From Leucothrix pacifica (GTDB lineage: Bacteria; Pseudomonadota; Gammaproteobacteria; Thiotrichales; Thiotrichaceae): a stretch of 64,000 bases of DNA. Made by a program: the position numbers and the translations under genes. Every line of letters starts with the position of its first letter. Position 1 is the stretch's first letter. The stretch is taken from NCBI RefSeq assembly GCF_003172875.1, contig NZ_QGKM01000052.1:1-64000 (forward strand), read 5' to 3'. The notes under the pieces are model-generated. The model was not told the DNA's origin. It did no database searches and worked only from the letters and a program-made list of their open reading frames with translations. This document shows, one piece after another, positions 37,963 to 48,438 of the stretch.

Positions 37963-39432
37963 ATGAATTATTCGACTATTAGTAACCTTCCCGCACCTCA
38001 GGCTGAAGGTGATTGCTTATTTCTCGCTGTCTATCAAGACAAACAATTATCTGATGCGGCAGATGCTGTTGATCAAGCATCACAGGGTGCTATTACGAAT
38101 TGCTTAAGCTTCGATGATTTTACAGGTAAAGCTGGTGAAACACAGATGCTTTATCAAGCTGATGGCATTAATGCGAAGCGTATTTTGCTCGTTGGTGTGG
38201 GTGAAAAAGAGTCGTTTGATGCGTTCGCGGTGAACAAAGCCACTAAGACTGCACTAAAAAGCTTATCCAATCAGTCCATCGGCACGATTTATAGCTACCT
38301 TGCTGATGATCTGGCTGACCAAGCCGGTGCAACGATTGCTCAAGGTGTATTAGCCGCTTCTGACAGCAACTACAAATTCACACTTCACAAGTCAGATCAC
38401 AATGCTGAAGTTCCGTCGCAAACACTGACTTTCGCCTTTAGCAGTGACGTAGACGGTTTAGACGAGGCGCTTAATCACGCCAGCGGTATGGCCTTAGGTT
38501 GTGAATTATCGCGTGATCTGTCGAACCAGCCGGGTAATGTGGCTACGCCTTCCTACTTGGCTGAAACAGCAATGGATATGGCAAAGACATTTAGCTCACT
38601 AAACGTTGAAGTGCTTGAAGAAGCCGATATGGAAAAGCTTGGTATGGGTTCTTTCATGTCTGTGAGTAAAGGAAGTGATCAGCCCGGTAAAATGGTGATC
38701 ATTCAATATAAAGGCGCTGCAGATGACCAGGCGCCGGTTGCTCTTGTCGGTAAAGGTGTGACTTTTGATACCGGTGGTATTTCATTAAAGCCTGGCGCAA
38801 GCATGGATGAAATGAAGTTCGACATGGTCGGTGCTGCCAGCGTACTCGGTACCATCAAAGCCTGTGCTGAAATGAAACTACCAATTAACGTTGTTGGTGT
38901 GCTGGCTGCTGCTGAAAACATGCCAAGCTCACGCGCAACTAAGCCGGGTGATATCGTTAAGTCAATGTCTGGCAAAACGATCGAAGTGCTGAATACAGAT
39001 GCGGAAGGCCGCTTAGTGCTGTGTGACGCCCTAACCTACGTCGGCAAATACGAGCCGCGTTTGGTGATTGATATCGCTACACTAACAGGTGCGTGCATTG
39101 TGGCATTGGGTCACGAGATCTGCGCGGTATTAGCGAATGATCAATCACTGGCTGATGAGATTATGGCATCCGGCAAAAGCATTGGTGATCAGGCATGGCA
39201 GTTACCAATGAATGATGACTATCAAAAATTACTGAAAAGCGCACATGCAGATATCGGTAACATCGGTGGTAAGTCAGCAGGTACCATAACGGCGGCTTGC
39301 TTCCTTGGACACTTCACTAAAGATTACCGCTGGGCTCACTTAGACATTGCCGGAACCGCATGGCAAGGCAAAGATGCAACCGGCCGCCCTGTCCCGCTTC
39401 TTACCCAATTCTTGATCGATCAGGTGAAATGA
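37963..39432 (+). CDS. pepA: Leucyl aminopeptidase
   Basis: A 489-residue M17 di-zinc aminopeptidase, cytosolic and probably hexameric. Metal and catalytic motifs: GKGVTFDTGGISLKPG with the first Lys and Asp, and NTDAEGRLVLCDALTY, the family signature. Some PepA proteins also bind DNA in plasmid resolution and pyrimidine control. It overlaps holC by four bases (ATGA), the normal pepA-holC-valS order. Confidence 0.97.
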   Translation: MNYSTISNLPAPQAEGDCLFLAVYQDKQLSDAADAVDQASQGAITNCLSFDDFTGKAGETQMLYQADGINAKRILLVGVGEKESFDAFAVNKATKTALKSLSNQSIGTIYSYLADDLADQAGATIAQGVLAASDSNYKFTLHKSDHNAEVPSQTLTFAFSSDVDGLDEALNHASGMALGCELSRDLSNQPGNVATPSYLAETAMDMAKTFSSLNVEVLEEADMEKLGMGSFMSVSKGSDQPGKMVIIQYKGAADDQAPVALVGKGVTFDTGGISLKPGASMDEMKFDMVGAASVLGTIKACAEMKLPINVVGVLAAAENMPSSRATKPGDIVKSMSGKTIEVLNTDAEGRLVLCDALTYVGKYEPRLVIDIATLTGACIVALGHEICAVLANDQSLADEIMASGKSIGDQAWQLPMNDDYQKLLKSAHADIGNIGGKSAGTITAACFLGHFTKDYRWAHLDIAGTAWQGKDATGRPVPLLTQFLIDQVK

Positions 39433-39848
39433 CAGAAATTAGTTTTTACGTCGGTAAAAATAACACCTTGCGCGACAGGCTTATCTTAGCCTGCCGCGTT
39501 ACTCAAAAAGCGTTTGATAAAGGCTATCATGTTCATATCCATACTGACTCTGAGAGTACTTCGCGTCAGCTGGATGATCTGCTATGGACATGGCACCCTA
39601 GCAGCTTCATTCCTCATGCATTAGCCGACAATGCCGATCAGGAACGCGTAATCATTGCGCATGATTTTGAACCAAATCAAAACTGTGACTACTTAATTAA
39701 TCTATCGAATGAGCAACCCAAGTTTTTTTCCCGATTCGAGAGAATGGGAGAGATTCTTGATCAAACCCCCGATATTTTGACCGATGGTCGCAAAAGATAT
39801 GCCTATTATCGAGATAGGGGGTATACTTTGAAGTACTACCAATTATAA
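39429..39848 (+). CDS. holC: DNA polymerase III subunit chi
   Basis: A 139-residue protein linking the clamp loader to SSB. The opening TEISFYVGKNNTLRDRLILA and the WTWHPSSFIPH segment match HolC. Start placed at ATG 39429, which overlaps the pepA stop (ATGA); a longer reading from 39360 lies inside pepA and has no conservation. It precedes a small unknown gene by 12 bp, then valS. Confidence 0.93.
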   Translation: MTEISFYVGKNNTLRDRLILACRVTQKAFDKGYHVHIHTDSESTSRQLDDLLWTWHPSSFIPHALADNADQERVIIAHDFEPNQNCDYLINLSNEQPKFFSRFERMGEILDQTPDILTDGRKRYAYYRDRGYTLKYYQL

Positions 39849-39860
39849 GGAATTACAGAG

Positions 39861-40154
39861 ATGTCGACTCCCCCATCGAAATCATCTGGCTATATCCCTG
39901 TTGTATCGGACCTTGTTGTGCCTGGTAATCCCCGACTCAGACAACAATCGAAGGCGTCCGGAAACAGTAGCTACGTAGATGCACTCAACTCAAGAATTGA
40001 CGAACTAGAATCCGCCATCGGACAAGATACAATGGGTTCGCAAAGTCGCGCCTATGCCATCCGTGAAGAAGCAAACCGAGGGAGAATTCCTCCCCGCAAA
40101 AAGATCAAAGGTAAGCACAAAAAAGAACCGGAAGATTTCAAAGAACTTTCGTAA
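39861..40154 (+). CDS. Small hypothetical protein between holC and valS
   Basis: A 97-residue protein I do not recognise. It is hydrophilic, with no signal or TM helix. A Pro/Ser-rich N-terminus leads to a predicted helix (YVDALNSRIDELESAIG), then a Lys/Arg-rich basic tail (RIPPRKKIKGKHKKEPEDF). AAGG lies 10 bases before the ATG and the frame is open to a clean TAA, so it is probably real. The basic tail suggests a nucleic-acid or protein contact, perhaps linked to HolC, but this is inference from position only. Confidence 0.7.
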   Translation: MSTPPSKSSGYIPVVSDLVVPGNPRLRQQSKASGNSSYVDALNSRIDELESAIGQDTMGSQSRAYAIREEANRGRIPPRKKIKGKHKKEPEDFKELS

Positions 40155-40266
40155 AAAAGCGATTATTTCGCCATTGCTCGTTTTTAATGAATATTAAAAA
40201 ATCCGTTTTCTGAAATTGCAATGTGTGACATGTGAATAAGCAGTGCCGTTAAGCCGTGATTCGGGC

Positions 40267-40272
40267 TATAAT
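40267..40272 (+). promoter_or_regulatory. Candidate -10 element for valS
   Basis: A perfect TATAAT inside a GGGC...GCCC pair (40263-40277), 36 bases before the valS ATG. The matching -35 position is poor. The gap 40155-40308 otherwise shows nothing else clear. Confidence 0.4.
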
Positions 40273-40308
40273 TCGCCCCTTTCAAGATGACTATCAGACT
40301 GTATTCGC

Positions 40309-43092
40309 ATGGATAAAACGTATAACCCACAGGACATTGAGCAACGTTGGTACCAGCACTGGGAATCTCAGGGCTATTTTCAACCAGCAGGCGAAGGCGA
40401 CCCATACTGCATCATGATTCCGCCACCTAATGTGACGGGAACGCTGCACATGGGTCATGCATTCCAGGATACCATTATGGATTCGCTGATTCGTTATCAC
40501 CGTATGAAAGGTGATAATACGCTTTGGCAACCAGGTACCGACCATGCGGGTATCGCCACACAAATGGTGGTGGAACGTCAGCTCAACGCTGCCGGACAAA
40601 CACGCCACGATCTTGGACGCGAAGATTTTGTTAAACGTGTCTGGGAGTGGAAAGAAGAATCTGGCGGTACGATCACGCAGCAGTTGCGTCGTTTAGGCGC
40701 GTCACCAGACTGGTCACGCGAACGCTTCACTATGGACGATGGCTTATCAGAAGCCGTCGGCGATGTATTTGAGCGTCTATACGATGAAGGTCTGATTTAT
40801 CGTGGCAAGCGTTTGGTCAACTGGGATACAGTTCTACACACTGCCCTTTCTGACCTTGAAGTACTCAACGAAGAAGAAAATGGTCACATGTGGCACTTCC
40901 GCTACCCACTGGCGGATGAGCAAGGCAACGCCACTGATGAACACTTAATCGTTGCAACCACCCGACCAGAAACCATGCTGGGTGATACCGGTGTTGCAGT
41001 TCATCCTGAAGATTCTCGTTATCAGCACCTGATCGGTAAGTTCATAAAGCTTCCGTTAGTGGGTCGTCTGATTCCAATTGTTGGCGATGATTATGCTGAT
41101 CCTGAAAAAGGGACGGGTTGTGTAAAGATCACTCCTGCTCATGACTTTAATGACTATGAAGTCGGTAAGCGTCATGACCTTGAAATGATTAACATCTTCA
41201 CTGACAGTGCTGAGATCAACGACGATTGCCCACTGGAATACCGTGGTTTAGATCGTTTTGAAGCCCGTAAAGTGATTGTTGCTGATCTGGACAAACTGGG
41301 GCTGCTCGATGAGATCAAAGACCACACTCTCATGGTACCGCGTGGCGATCGCTCCGGCACCGTTGTTGAGCCGTACCTGACAGATCAGTGGTATGTAAAA
41401 ATCACGCCATTGGCAGAGCCTGCTATCGAAGCAGTTGAAACCGGCCGTATTAAGTTCGTTCCTGACAACTACAAAAACATGTACTACAGCTGGATGAATG
41501 ATATTCAGGACTGGTGTATTTCCCGTCAATTGTGGTGGGGACATCGTATTCCGGCTTGGTATGACGATTCTGGCAAAGTTTATGTGGGTAAAACAGCTGA
41601 CATCGTTCGCGAAAAATACAACTTAGCCGCTGATACGACGCTTAGACAAGATGATGATGTATTGGATACCTGGTTCTCATCTGCCCTATGGCCCTTCTCT
41701 ACTTTAGGCTGGCCTGATCAAACGGACGCCCTCAAGACTTGGTATCCAACTAATGTATTGGTGACCGGCTTTGATATTATATTCTTCTGGGTTGCCAGAA
41801 TGATTATGTTTGGCCTCAAATTTATGGATGGCGAAGTACCGTTCAAAGAGGTCTATATTCATGGCTTGGTGCGTGATGCCGAAGGCCAGAAAATGTCTAA
41901 ATCCAAAGGTAATGTCATTGACCCATTGGATGTCATTCAAGGTATCAGCCTGCCTGATTTGCTGGAAAAACGTACCAGCAACCTGATGCAAGATCATAAG
42001 AAAGACAGTATTGCGAAAGCGACTAAGCGCCAATTCCCTGAGGGTATTCCGGCATTTGGTACCGATGCATTGCGCTTTACCTTTGCTGCGCTGGCCTCAA
42101 CAGGCCGTGATGTGCGTTTTGACCTGCAACGAATCGAAGGCTACCGTAACTTCTGTAATAAGCTTTGGAATGCCGCACGCTATGTGATGATGCAGACTGA
42201 AGACAAAGATATCGGTCTTAACAACCCGGATCGTGAGCTATCTCAGGCAGATCGCTGGATTGTGTCACGCCTTCAAAGTACAGCGACGGAAGTTGCAGAG
42301 CACTTTGAAAAGTATCGCTTTGATCTTGCGGCCAAGGCACTTTATGAATTCACATGGCATGAGTATTGCGATTGGTATTTAGAGCTATCCAAACCTGTTC
42401 TGTTTGCAGATGATGTGAGTGATGCCGCAAAGCATGGTACGCGACATACACTTGTAAGTGTGTTTGAGTCTATCTTACGCCTGCTGCACCCAATCATGCC
42501 ATACATCACCGAAGAGATTTGGCAGTCAATCAAATCTCTGCTTGAAATTAATCACGACACGATCATGCTGCAATCCTATCCTGAAGCGGATGCAACATTG
42601 ATTGATGAAGCAGCACAGCAAGGTATGGAATGGGCACAGCAGTTCATTATAGGCATTCGTAAGATTCGTTCGGAAATGGATATCAAGCCGGGTAAAACAC
42701 TCCCTGTACTGCTGAATAACTGGTCTGATACTGATCAGCAGCAGTTTGAGCAATATTCTCGAGAAATCCTGTCACTAGCTAAGATTAAATCGGTTGAATG
42801 GTTAAATAGTGATTCAGATGCACCAGACTCAGCCACCGCTTTAGTTGGAGAAATGCAGATTCTGATTCCTCTGGCCGGGCTGATTGATAAGGATGCGGAA
42901 ACAGCGCGTCTGACTCGCGAAATTGAGAAAATCAATAAGCAGCTGCAAGGTGTAATGGGGCGCTTAAACAATCCGGCATTTACTGACAAAGCACCGGCTA
43001 ATGTTGTCGCTCAGGTTCAGAAACAAGCGGATGAGCAACAGGTCGCTTTGGAGCAATTGCAACAGCAATTAGCGAAGATCGAATCAATGTAA
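40309..43092 (+). CDS. valS: Valyl-tRNA synthetase
   Basis: A 927-residue class I synthetase. The HIGH motif is HMGH at 47-50; KMSKS is in [11 protein letters not shown]. An editing domain (CP1) with [13 protein letters not shown] and the anticodon-binding and C-terminal coiled-coil ([20 protein letters not shown]) complete the usual layout. It charges tRNA-Val and edits Thr. Length is close to E. coli ValS (951). A convergent pseudokinase gene and a shared terminator follow. Confidence 0.98.
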   Translation: MDKTYNPQDIEQRWYQHWESQGYFQPAGEGDPYCIMIPPPNVTGTLHMGHAFQDTIMDSLIRYHRMKGDNTLWQPGTDHAGIATQMVVERQLNAAGQTRHDLGREDFVKRVWEWKEESGGTITQQLRRLGASPDWSRERFTMDDGLSEAVGDVFERLYDEGLIYRGKRLVNWDTVLHTALSDLEVLNEEENGHMWHFRYPLADEQGNATDEHLIVATTRPETMLGDTGVAVHPEDSRYQHLIGKFIKLPLVGRLIPIVGDDYADPEKGTGCVKITPAHDFNDYEVGKRHDLEMINIFTDSAEINDDCPLEYRGLDRFEARKVIVADLDKLGLLDEIKDHTLMVPRGDRSGTVVEPYLTDQWYVKITPLAEPAIEAVETGRIKFVPDNYKNMYYSWMNDIQDWCISRQLWWGHRIPAWYDDSGKVYVGKTADIVREKYNLAADTTLRQDDDVLDTWFSSALWPFSTLGWPDQTDALKTWYPTNVLVTGFDIIFFWVARMIMFGLKFMDGEVPFKEVYIHGLVRDAEGQKMSKSKGNVIDPLDVIQGISLPDLLEKRTSNLMQDHKKDSIAKATKRQFPEGIPAFGTDALRFTFAALASTGRDVRFDLQRIEGYRNFCNKLWNAARYVMMQTEDKDIGLNNPDRELSQADRWIVSRLQSTATEVAEHFEKYRFDLAAKALYEFTWHEYCDWYLELSKPVLFADDVSDAAKHGTRHTLVSVFESILRLLHPIMPYITEEIWQSIKSLLEINHDTIMLQSYPEADATLIDEAAQQGMEWAQQFIIGIRKIRSEMDIKPGKTLPVLLNNWSDTDQQQFEQYSREILSLAKIKSVEWLNSDSDAPDSATALVGEMQILIPLAGLIDKDAETARLTREIEKINKQLQGVMGRLNNPAFTDKAPANVVAQVQKQADEQQVALEQLQQQLAKIESM

Positions 43093-43104
43093 ATCTATCG
43101 CTGC

Positions 43105-43147
43105 TTTCAAAAAAAGCCCGACAGGTCATCCTCTGCCGGGCTTTTTT
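43105..43147. terminator. Bidirectional terminator after valS
   Basis: AAAAAAGCCCGACAG pairs with CTGCCGGGCTTTTTT over about 16 bp with one mismatch and an eight-base loop. A and T runs on both sides let it end valS (+) and the pseudokinase gene (-). Confidence 0.92.
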
Positions 43148-43200
43148 GATGATGAATTTTTTACATCATGCGCATGTATAGCATGTGTAAAATGTGATGA

Positions 43201-45588
43201 TTAACGAGTCGTCACCCCACCTCGGGTTTTCAGGTAATCAACCACTTTGCTTTTCTTCTGCGCAATTGCCATATCTAAAGCTGTCTGACCATCTGCTGCC
43301 TTGGCGTTGACTCTCGCACCCTTGGCAATCAGCAGCTTACTCATATTCAAGTGTCCACTGCGCGCCGCAATATGCAATAGCGTCCAGCGATTACTTTGAG
43401 CAACGTTAGGATCAACTCCCACTGCCATACACGATTTTACAAATGTAAGATTTCCTGCCGCTGCCTCACGATGTATTTTACCACCTACCGTGCAATCATC
43501 AGTGACCGCTTTTATCCTTGCCATTTCCTTCTTTTTGAATGCCTGAAGACGTTGGCGTTCCTGAAGCTGCGACTGAAGTGTGCTGTTATTACCAGAGTTA
43601 GGTGCACCATTAGGTTGACTAGTGCCAACAGACGTTTCGATTGGCATCGCCTGACCTTGACTGCCTACTGCGATTACCTGACTTGAGTCCTGATCACTTT
43701 CTGCAGTAGCACTATCTTGGTTAGCATCCGCTTGACCATTGGTATTACTTCTGACAGTATCATTACTATTCTTAGCCGCCTCAGCCTCTGCCTTCTCTTT
43801 CGCAGCCTTGGCAGCTACAGCTGCTCTTCTGGCCTCTGCTTCTCTGGATCTGACCAAAGCCTGAGCCCTGAGGAGCTCCTGATTGATCCGTTGCTGATCA
43901 GCGCTCTGTTCATCTTCACCAGCTAGATCAGTTTGCTCTGTTGGTGGTTGCTCCTCCTCCGTACTTGCCTCATTCACTGCTTCAGTATTGGCAATTGCCA
44001 CCTCGTTATTAATAGCAACCACATTGATGGCAGTAGCTGTACTTGCTGTCTCTTGCGTATTAGCCGCTTTTTTCTGAGCTGCCAAAAAATCTTGCTCACC
44101 CGCATTGACTGCTTTATTGACGAGCGCGGCCAGCCCCGCAAGGTCTTGTACACTGGGTTTAACAGGAGACTCAGGGGGAGTTGTTGAATTGGATGCTACC
44201 TCAGCATCGAGAGCAGCATCTTCTCCAGACTGTGTCAGTTGCTGATGGGCTAATAGCGCCTCTTTTTGAATCAAGCTCTTCAGCTCGTTACTGTCGGCGG
44301 GATCAACTTTTGTGGCCGACGCACTCTGCTCGACATCCGCTTTAGCAGTCGTGGAATTATCAGACTCACCTGAGGCTGTAGCCGCAGACGACGTTGTAGC
44401 CACATCATCAACCGCCTTAACATTGGAAGCAGGAGTTGTTTCGATTACTGTCACTGGAACTGCCGCGATGTCTGCAGCAGAAGATGCTGCACTATCACGA
44501 CTACTGGTCGAAGTAATCTGGTCAGCATTGTTTTGACTAATTACGGTATACGCCACTGCTGCAGATGCCAGAAGTAAACCACCTAACAGCATCAATCCTT
44601 TCTTGCTTCTGGCTCCCGTGTTCTCTTTTCGAATAGAGGTGATGATTGGCTCAGCAGGTACCTCTTCCGTTTGCTCAGCCGTCTGTTTGAGAGCAGGTTT
44701 TAGAGCCACAACTTTAGACGATGACGCCGTTATCGCTGGCACAACCACTGACTGAAGCTCCTGAAGTTGTGAAATAAATTCACGACATGAATTGAATCGT
44801 TTACTCGGGTTACGAGATAACGCTTTAGCCAGTACGTCAGAGACTTCAGGAAGATCCGGACGGTGCTCTGTCAGAGGGTCAGCAATCAGTGTTGCAACAT
44901 GCATACGGTAGTCATCACCACTGTTCATGTTAGTGAATGGCTGAACTCCGGATAATGATTCATAAACCAATGTAGCCAGCAAATATTGATCGTAATTTGG
45001 TGTGTAGAAGCTTTTTAAATATTCCGGCGCCAGATGGCCTGCTACATCAAGCGTGCTGATCGCATTCTTAAACTTGCCCATTCTTTGCAAGGAAAATTCG
45101 GTAATGAAGTCGCCCAATAGCACCTGTTGAGTACTAACATACACACTGTCAGGACGAACGTTACTATGAATGTAATCTGCATCGTGCAGCTCATCCAGCG
45201 ACACAGCCAATGGGGCTGCCCAATCTAAGACAGACTCAACAGAAACCGTTTGTTTATCACTGATCTGCTTTTGAAAAAGCGTCTTAAGTGAGTCATGAGT
45301 GATGTTGGGCAGCACTGCAAAAGGCTGTGACTCATACAAGCCATTATCCAACACCTTAACAACGCCACTGATACGGGCCGCCGCCAGATTATCGCAGGCA
45401 TCTTTGAAGGCACTGGCAAATCCGGGCAGGATCAGCAATTCAATTCGGGGAAAAGACAATACAACCAATCGGTTACTCTGGTTAGCATCTTCCGCAAGGT
45501 AACAACAATTAAGGGTATTATCTGAGATTCTTTTTTGTATTTGATAGCGTCGTTCGATAACTGCGCCTGGTGTTATTGCTTTCTGCAT
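43201..45588 (-). CDS. Membrane pseudokinase with C-terminal ankyrin repeats
   Basis: A 795-residue protein. Residues 12-280 have a eukaryotic-type Ser/Thr kinase fold, but key residues are gone: the P-loop (20-30) has no glycines, the beta-3 Lys is absent (VVLSF, 42-46), HRD reads HSN (141-143), the catalytic-loop Asn is S148, and DFG is DFI (160-162). APE (187-189) and the late Arg (264) remain, so the fold is intact but catalysis is unlikely. A TM helix (331-351) leads to a long Ala/Ser/Thr/Glu-rich region (about 352-690), then about three ankyrin repeats (700-795; HIAARSGHLNMSKLLIAKGA). Inferred topology: cytoplasmic kinase fold, ankyrin domain in the periplasm. Partner unknown. The tail is convergent with valS. 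Confidence 0.8.
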   Translation of the reverse strand: MQKAITPGAVIERRYQIQKRISDNTLNCCYLAEDANQSNRLVVLSFPRIELLILPGFASAFKDACDNLAAARISGVVKVLDNGLYESQPFAVLPNITHDSLKTLFQKQISDKQTVSVESVLDWAAPLAVSLDELHDADYIHSNVRPDSVYVSTQQVLLGDFITEFSLQRMGKFKNAISTLDVAGHLAPEYLKSFYTPNYDQYLLATLVYESLSGVQPFTNMNSGDDYRMHVATLIADPLTEHRPDLPEVSDVLAKALSRNPSKRFNSCREFISQLQELQSVVVPAITASSSKVVALKPALKQTAEQTEEVPAEPIITSIRKENTGARSKKGLMLLGGLLLASAAVAYTVISQNNADQITSTSSRDSAASSAADIAAVPVTVIETTPASNVKAVDDVATTSSAATASGESDNSTTAKADVEQSASATKVDPADSNELKSLIQKEALLAHQQLTQSGEDAALDAEVASNSTTPPESPVKPSVQDLAGLAALVNKAVNAGEQDFLAAQKKAANTQETASTATAINVVAINNEVAIANTEAVNEASTEEEQPPTEQTDLAGEDEQSADQQRINQELLRAQALVRSREAEARRAAVAAKAAKEKAEAEAAKNSNDTVRSNTNGQADANQDSATAESDQDSSQVIAVGSQGQAMPIETSVGTSQPNGAPNSGNNSTLQSQLQERQRLQAFKKKEMARIKAVTDDCTVGGKIHREAAAGNLTFVKSCMAVGVDPNVAQSNRWTLLHIAARSGHLNMSKLLIAKGARVNAKAADGQTALDMAIAQKKSKVVDYLKTRGGVTTR

Positions 45589-45950
45589 GCTCCGTCCTTG
45601 ATATGCATTAAAACGAGGTCGAGATTAACATATATTAATTAAAGATCTCTAAACGGTAACCCAAAAAACCATTAATTATTGTTAGTATCTCCCGAGCTTT
45701 GAGAGAGCTGCCTGGTAAATATTATTACTAATGACATCGATTTGTTTTATTTAGGGATGAAACAATGCTGTTTGAGTTGTAAGTGGTCATTGATATCAGG
45801 TCCCGAGCATAACCTATAAATTAACTTGATTAGCTTTTACCAAGAGAGTAATTAGTATGTACAAAATAATTTGTCTATATTCTCGGTGAACTAATCCAAA
45901 CTGTTATTGTCATACCCTGCAATAACAAAAATAATGCGAGTACATCTTCA
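45589..45950. other. Divergent AT-rich intergenic region
   Basis: A 362-bp gap between the pseudokinase and DUF1800 starts. It is AT-rich and must hold both promoters, but no convincing -35/-10 pair stands out. Two short reading frames (20 and 10 codons) lack Shine-Dalgarno sequences and are not supported. No tRNA or large hairpin was seen. Confidence 0.6.
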
Positions 45951-47246
45951 ATGGGGAAACTAGGACTTTTCAAAGCCCGTCATCTGGTATCCAGAACCAG
46001 TATAGGGGCCGAGTGGGAGACTATTCAGCGCTATAAAAATTTAAACATGCGCGATGCGATAATCCACACACTAAATGCCGTCAACTATGAAACACCAAGG
46101 ATGCCTCAAACATCCGCTTGGAGTAAAACGTTGGGCAATCGTAATTCCATGGCGCGACAACGTAACATGCAGCGCATGGCTAAGACTGAAGGCAAGGCAA
46201 TTCAGAACTGGTGGGCAAATCATATGCTGACCACCAAATCTCCGTTTCTGGAACGCATGACTTTGTTTTGGCATAACCACTTCCCGTCAAATATTGATGG
46301 CACCAAGCAGCCGAGTGCGCTTCTGGAGCAAAACCAGACTCTGCGCCGTCATGCACTGGGTAACTATGGCAACCTGTTATTTGCTATCTCTAAAGACCCT
46401 GCAATGCTGCTTTACCTTGACGGCTACAAAAACGTCAAAGAAGACCCTAACGAAAACTTTGCCCGTGAACTATTGGAACTGTTCACTTTAGGCGGCACGC
46501 ACTACTACTCAGAGCGCGACATCAAAGAAGCTGCCAGAGCCTTCACCGGCTGGAGCATTGATGATCGCACGGGTAAATACCGCTTCCGCCCGGAGCTACA
46601 TGACAGAGGAATCAAAACCTTCATGGGTAAGCGCGGTAATTTCACGGGTGAAGATATTCTTAAGATTTTGCTAAAGCATCCACGAACGGCTGAAACAATT
46701 GCAGAAAAGATGTGGTCTGAGTTTATTAACACCTCCCGACCAAATCCTGGCTATACCCGTCAGTGGGCGCAGATATTCCGTAATTCTAATTACGATATCA
46801 AAACGCTACTAATGGCGGTACTTGGTAGTGATGCTTTCTGGCATCCATCTAATATGGGTGGTCTGATTAAGTCTCCTGTCGAGCTCACTATCGGTACGAT
46901 GCGAGCACTACCATATCGCTTACGCACCAATAATTTATCGCACAATCTCTCCCTCATGGGGCAGTCGCTATTTGCTCACCCTAGTGTTAAAGGCTGGGAT
47001 GGTGGTGAAAGCTGGATTAGCACGCAATCATTAATGCGTCGTAGCGGTATTTTAACCAATCTAACACGCGGCAATTTGCGCAAAACGAATGATGCGAGAA
47101 TGATGCAGCACATGCCAAATTGTAGCGATGAAGAATTAATTACCTGGCTGTTACCGGTAACTCCACTCAATCCATTACCGACTGAGCCAGGGCGACAACG
47201 CCTGGTTCGTGCACTGGTTTTGGACCCTGCTTACCAAGTTAGTTAA
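45951..47246 (+). CDS. DUF1800 domain-containing protein
   Basis: A 431-residue protein of the DUF1800 family. The N-terminal ARHLVSRTSIGAEW is the conserved opening, FWHNHFPS and FARELLELFTLGGTHYYSERDIKEAARAFTGW are the family hallmarks. It has no clear signal peptide. Function is unknown, but DUF1800 almost always pairs with a DUF1501 gene, as here, with 17 bp between. The start is the only usable ATG before an upstream stop; no clear Shine-Dalgarno. Divergent from the pseudokinase gene. Confidence 0.9.
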   Translation: MGKLGLFKARHLVSRTSIGAEWETIQRYKNLNMRDAIIHTLNAVNYETPRMPQTSAWSKTLGNRNSMARQRNMQRMAKTEGKAIQNWWANHMLTTKSPFLERMTLFWHNHFPSNIDGTKQPSALLEQNQTLRRHALGNYGNLLFAISKDPAMLLYLDGYKNVKEDPNENFARELLELFTLGGTHYYSERDIKEAARAFTGWSIDDRTGKYRFRPELHDRGIKTFMGKRGNFTGEDILKILLKHPRTAETIAEKMWSEFINTSRPNPGYTRQWAQIFRNSNYDIKTLLMAVLGSDAFWHPSNMGGLIKSPVELTIGTMRALPYRLRTNNLSHNLSLMGQSLFAHPSVKGWDGGESWISTQSLMRRSGILTNLTRGNLRKTNDARMMQHMPNCSDEELITWLLPVTPLNPLPTEPGRQRLVRALVLDPAYQVS

Positions 47247-47263
47247 TAGTCGAGGAAATTATT

Positions 47264-48424
47264 ATGGATCGTCGTGATTTTTTAAAGTATTCAGGTTTAA
47301 TTTCAGCGGCTGGTTTCGTTCCGGAGATGGCCTTCTCTGCAACTGGCAGAAGCCCTGAAAAAATTGTCGTTTTAGTAGAGCTAAAAGGTGGAAATGATGG
47401 TTTCAACACACTCGTTCCTTATATGGACGATGCGTATAAGAAACTTCGCCCGACTCTCAAGATAGACGAAAGAAAAGTCCTAAAACTAGGACAAGGCGAT
47501 ATGGGTATGCACCCTCGCCTGCAACAATTAATGAAAATTTGGGAACAAGGTGACATGGCCTGGGTTCAGGGCATTGGATACCCTCGTGGCGTGCTGTCAC
47601 ATTTCCGTTCCATGGACATTTGGGACTCCGGTTCTAACGCCAACCAATTTTTAGACGATGGCTGGTTAACGCATGTATTGCCACGTGTTAAGCAAGGGCT
47701 TCACGGTATCAGTGTTAGCAACGACGGCGGTAGCCTCGGACCTTTGCACAGCGCACGACTCAACAGCGTTAGCATGCAAAGCCCTCACATGTTCGTTAAG
47801 CAGTCAAAATCAATCAAGAATATCACCCCCGTGAATTCCACACCGGCCCTTGCGCATCTGACACAGACACAAAACCAGCTTTATGAAGTTGGTCTGCAGC
47901 TTCGTGAAAAAATGACACGAAGCCTGCGCAATCAAAAGAGAAGCAGAAGCAAGGGCGTGCTGGGTCATAGTCTTGAGTCAGTTGCGCAAATGATTATTGC
48001 CGGTATCGACTCCCCTGTTTACAAAGTAACTCAGGGTGGATTTGATATGCACTCCGGTCAGGTTGGCCGACACAACAACGTGCTATATCAGGTTGATCAT
48101 GCCCTATCACGCTTTGCAAATACCATGAAACAAAATGGTCTTTGGGACAAAGTCGTGGTTGTGACTTACTCTGAATTTGGTCGACGCGCTGCTGAAAATC
48201 GCGGTGGCGGTACTGACCATGGTACGGCGTCAGCACAATTTGTAATGGGTGGTGGAATCCGCGGTGGTCTATATGGTCGACACCCCAATATGAACCAGCT
48301 TGATGCGAATGGTAATGTGGCACATACCACAGACTTCCGTCAGGTATATGCAACCTTGGCTCAGCGGATCTGGCGTCAAAACCAGCATCCCTGGCAAGGT
48401 CACCAAACCATACCGTTTATTTAA
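47264..48424 (+). CDS. DUF1501 domain-containing protein, Tat-type leader
   Basis: A 386-residue protein. The N-terminus DRRDFLKYSGLISAAGF resembles a twin-arginine signal, so export as a folded protein is likely. VLVELKGGNDGFNTLVPY and VVVTYSEFGRRAAENRGGG, GTDHGTASAQFVMGG are family motifs related to sulfatase/alkaline-phosphatase-like folds. CGAGGAAA precedes the ATG at good distance. It forms an operon with DUF1800 and is ended by a UUCG-loop terminator. The molecular role of the pair is unknown. Confidence 0.9.
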   Translation: MDRRDFLKYSGLISAAGFVPEMAFSATGRSPEKIVVLVELKGGNDGFNTLVPYMDDAYKKLRPTLKIDERKVLKLGQGDMGMHPRLQQLMKIWEQGDMAWVQGIGYPRGVLSHFRSMDIWDSGSNANQFLDDGWLTHVLPRVKQGLHGISVSNDGGSLGPLHSARLNSVSMQSPHMFVKQSKSIKNITPVNSTPALAHLTQTQNQLYEVGLQLREKMTRSLRNQKRSRSKGVLGHSLESVAQMIIAGIDSPVYKVTQGGFDMHSGQVGRHNNVLYQVDHALSRFANTMKQNGLWDKVVVVTYSEFGRRAAENRGGGTDHGTASAQFVMGGGIRGGLYGRHPNMNQLDANGNVAHTTDFRQVYATLAQRIWRQNQHPWQGHQTIPFI

Positions 48425-48438
48425 ACCCTACGTTTAAG

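Noticed and set aside
45750-45880. Short peptides in the pseudokinase-DUF1800 gap
   Set aside because: Twenty- and ten-codon frames without Shine-Dalgarno or conservation evidence.
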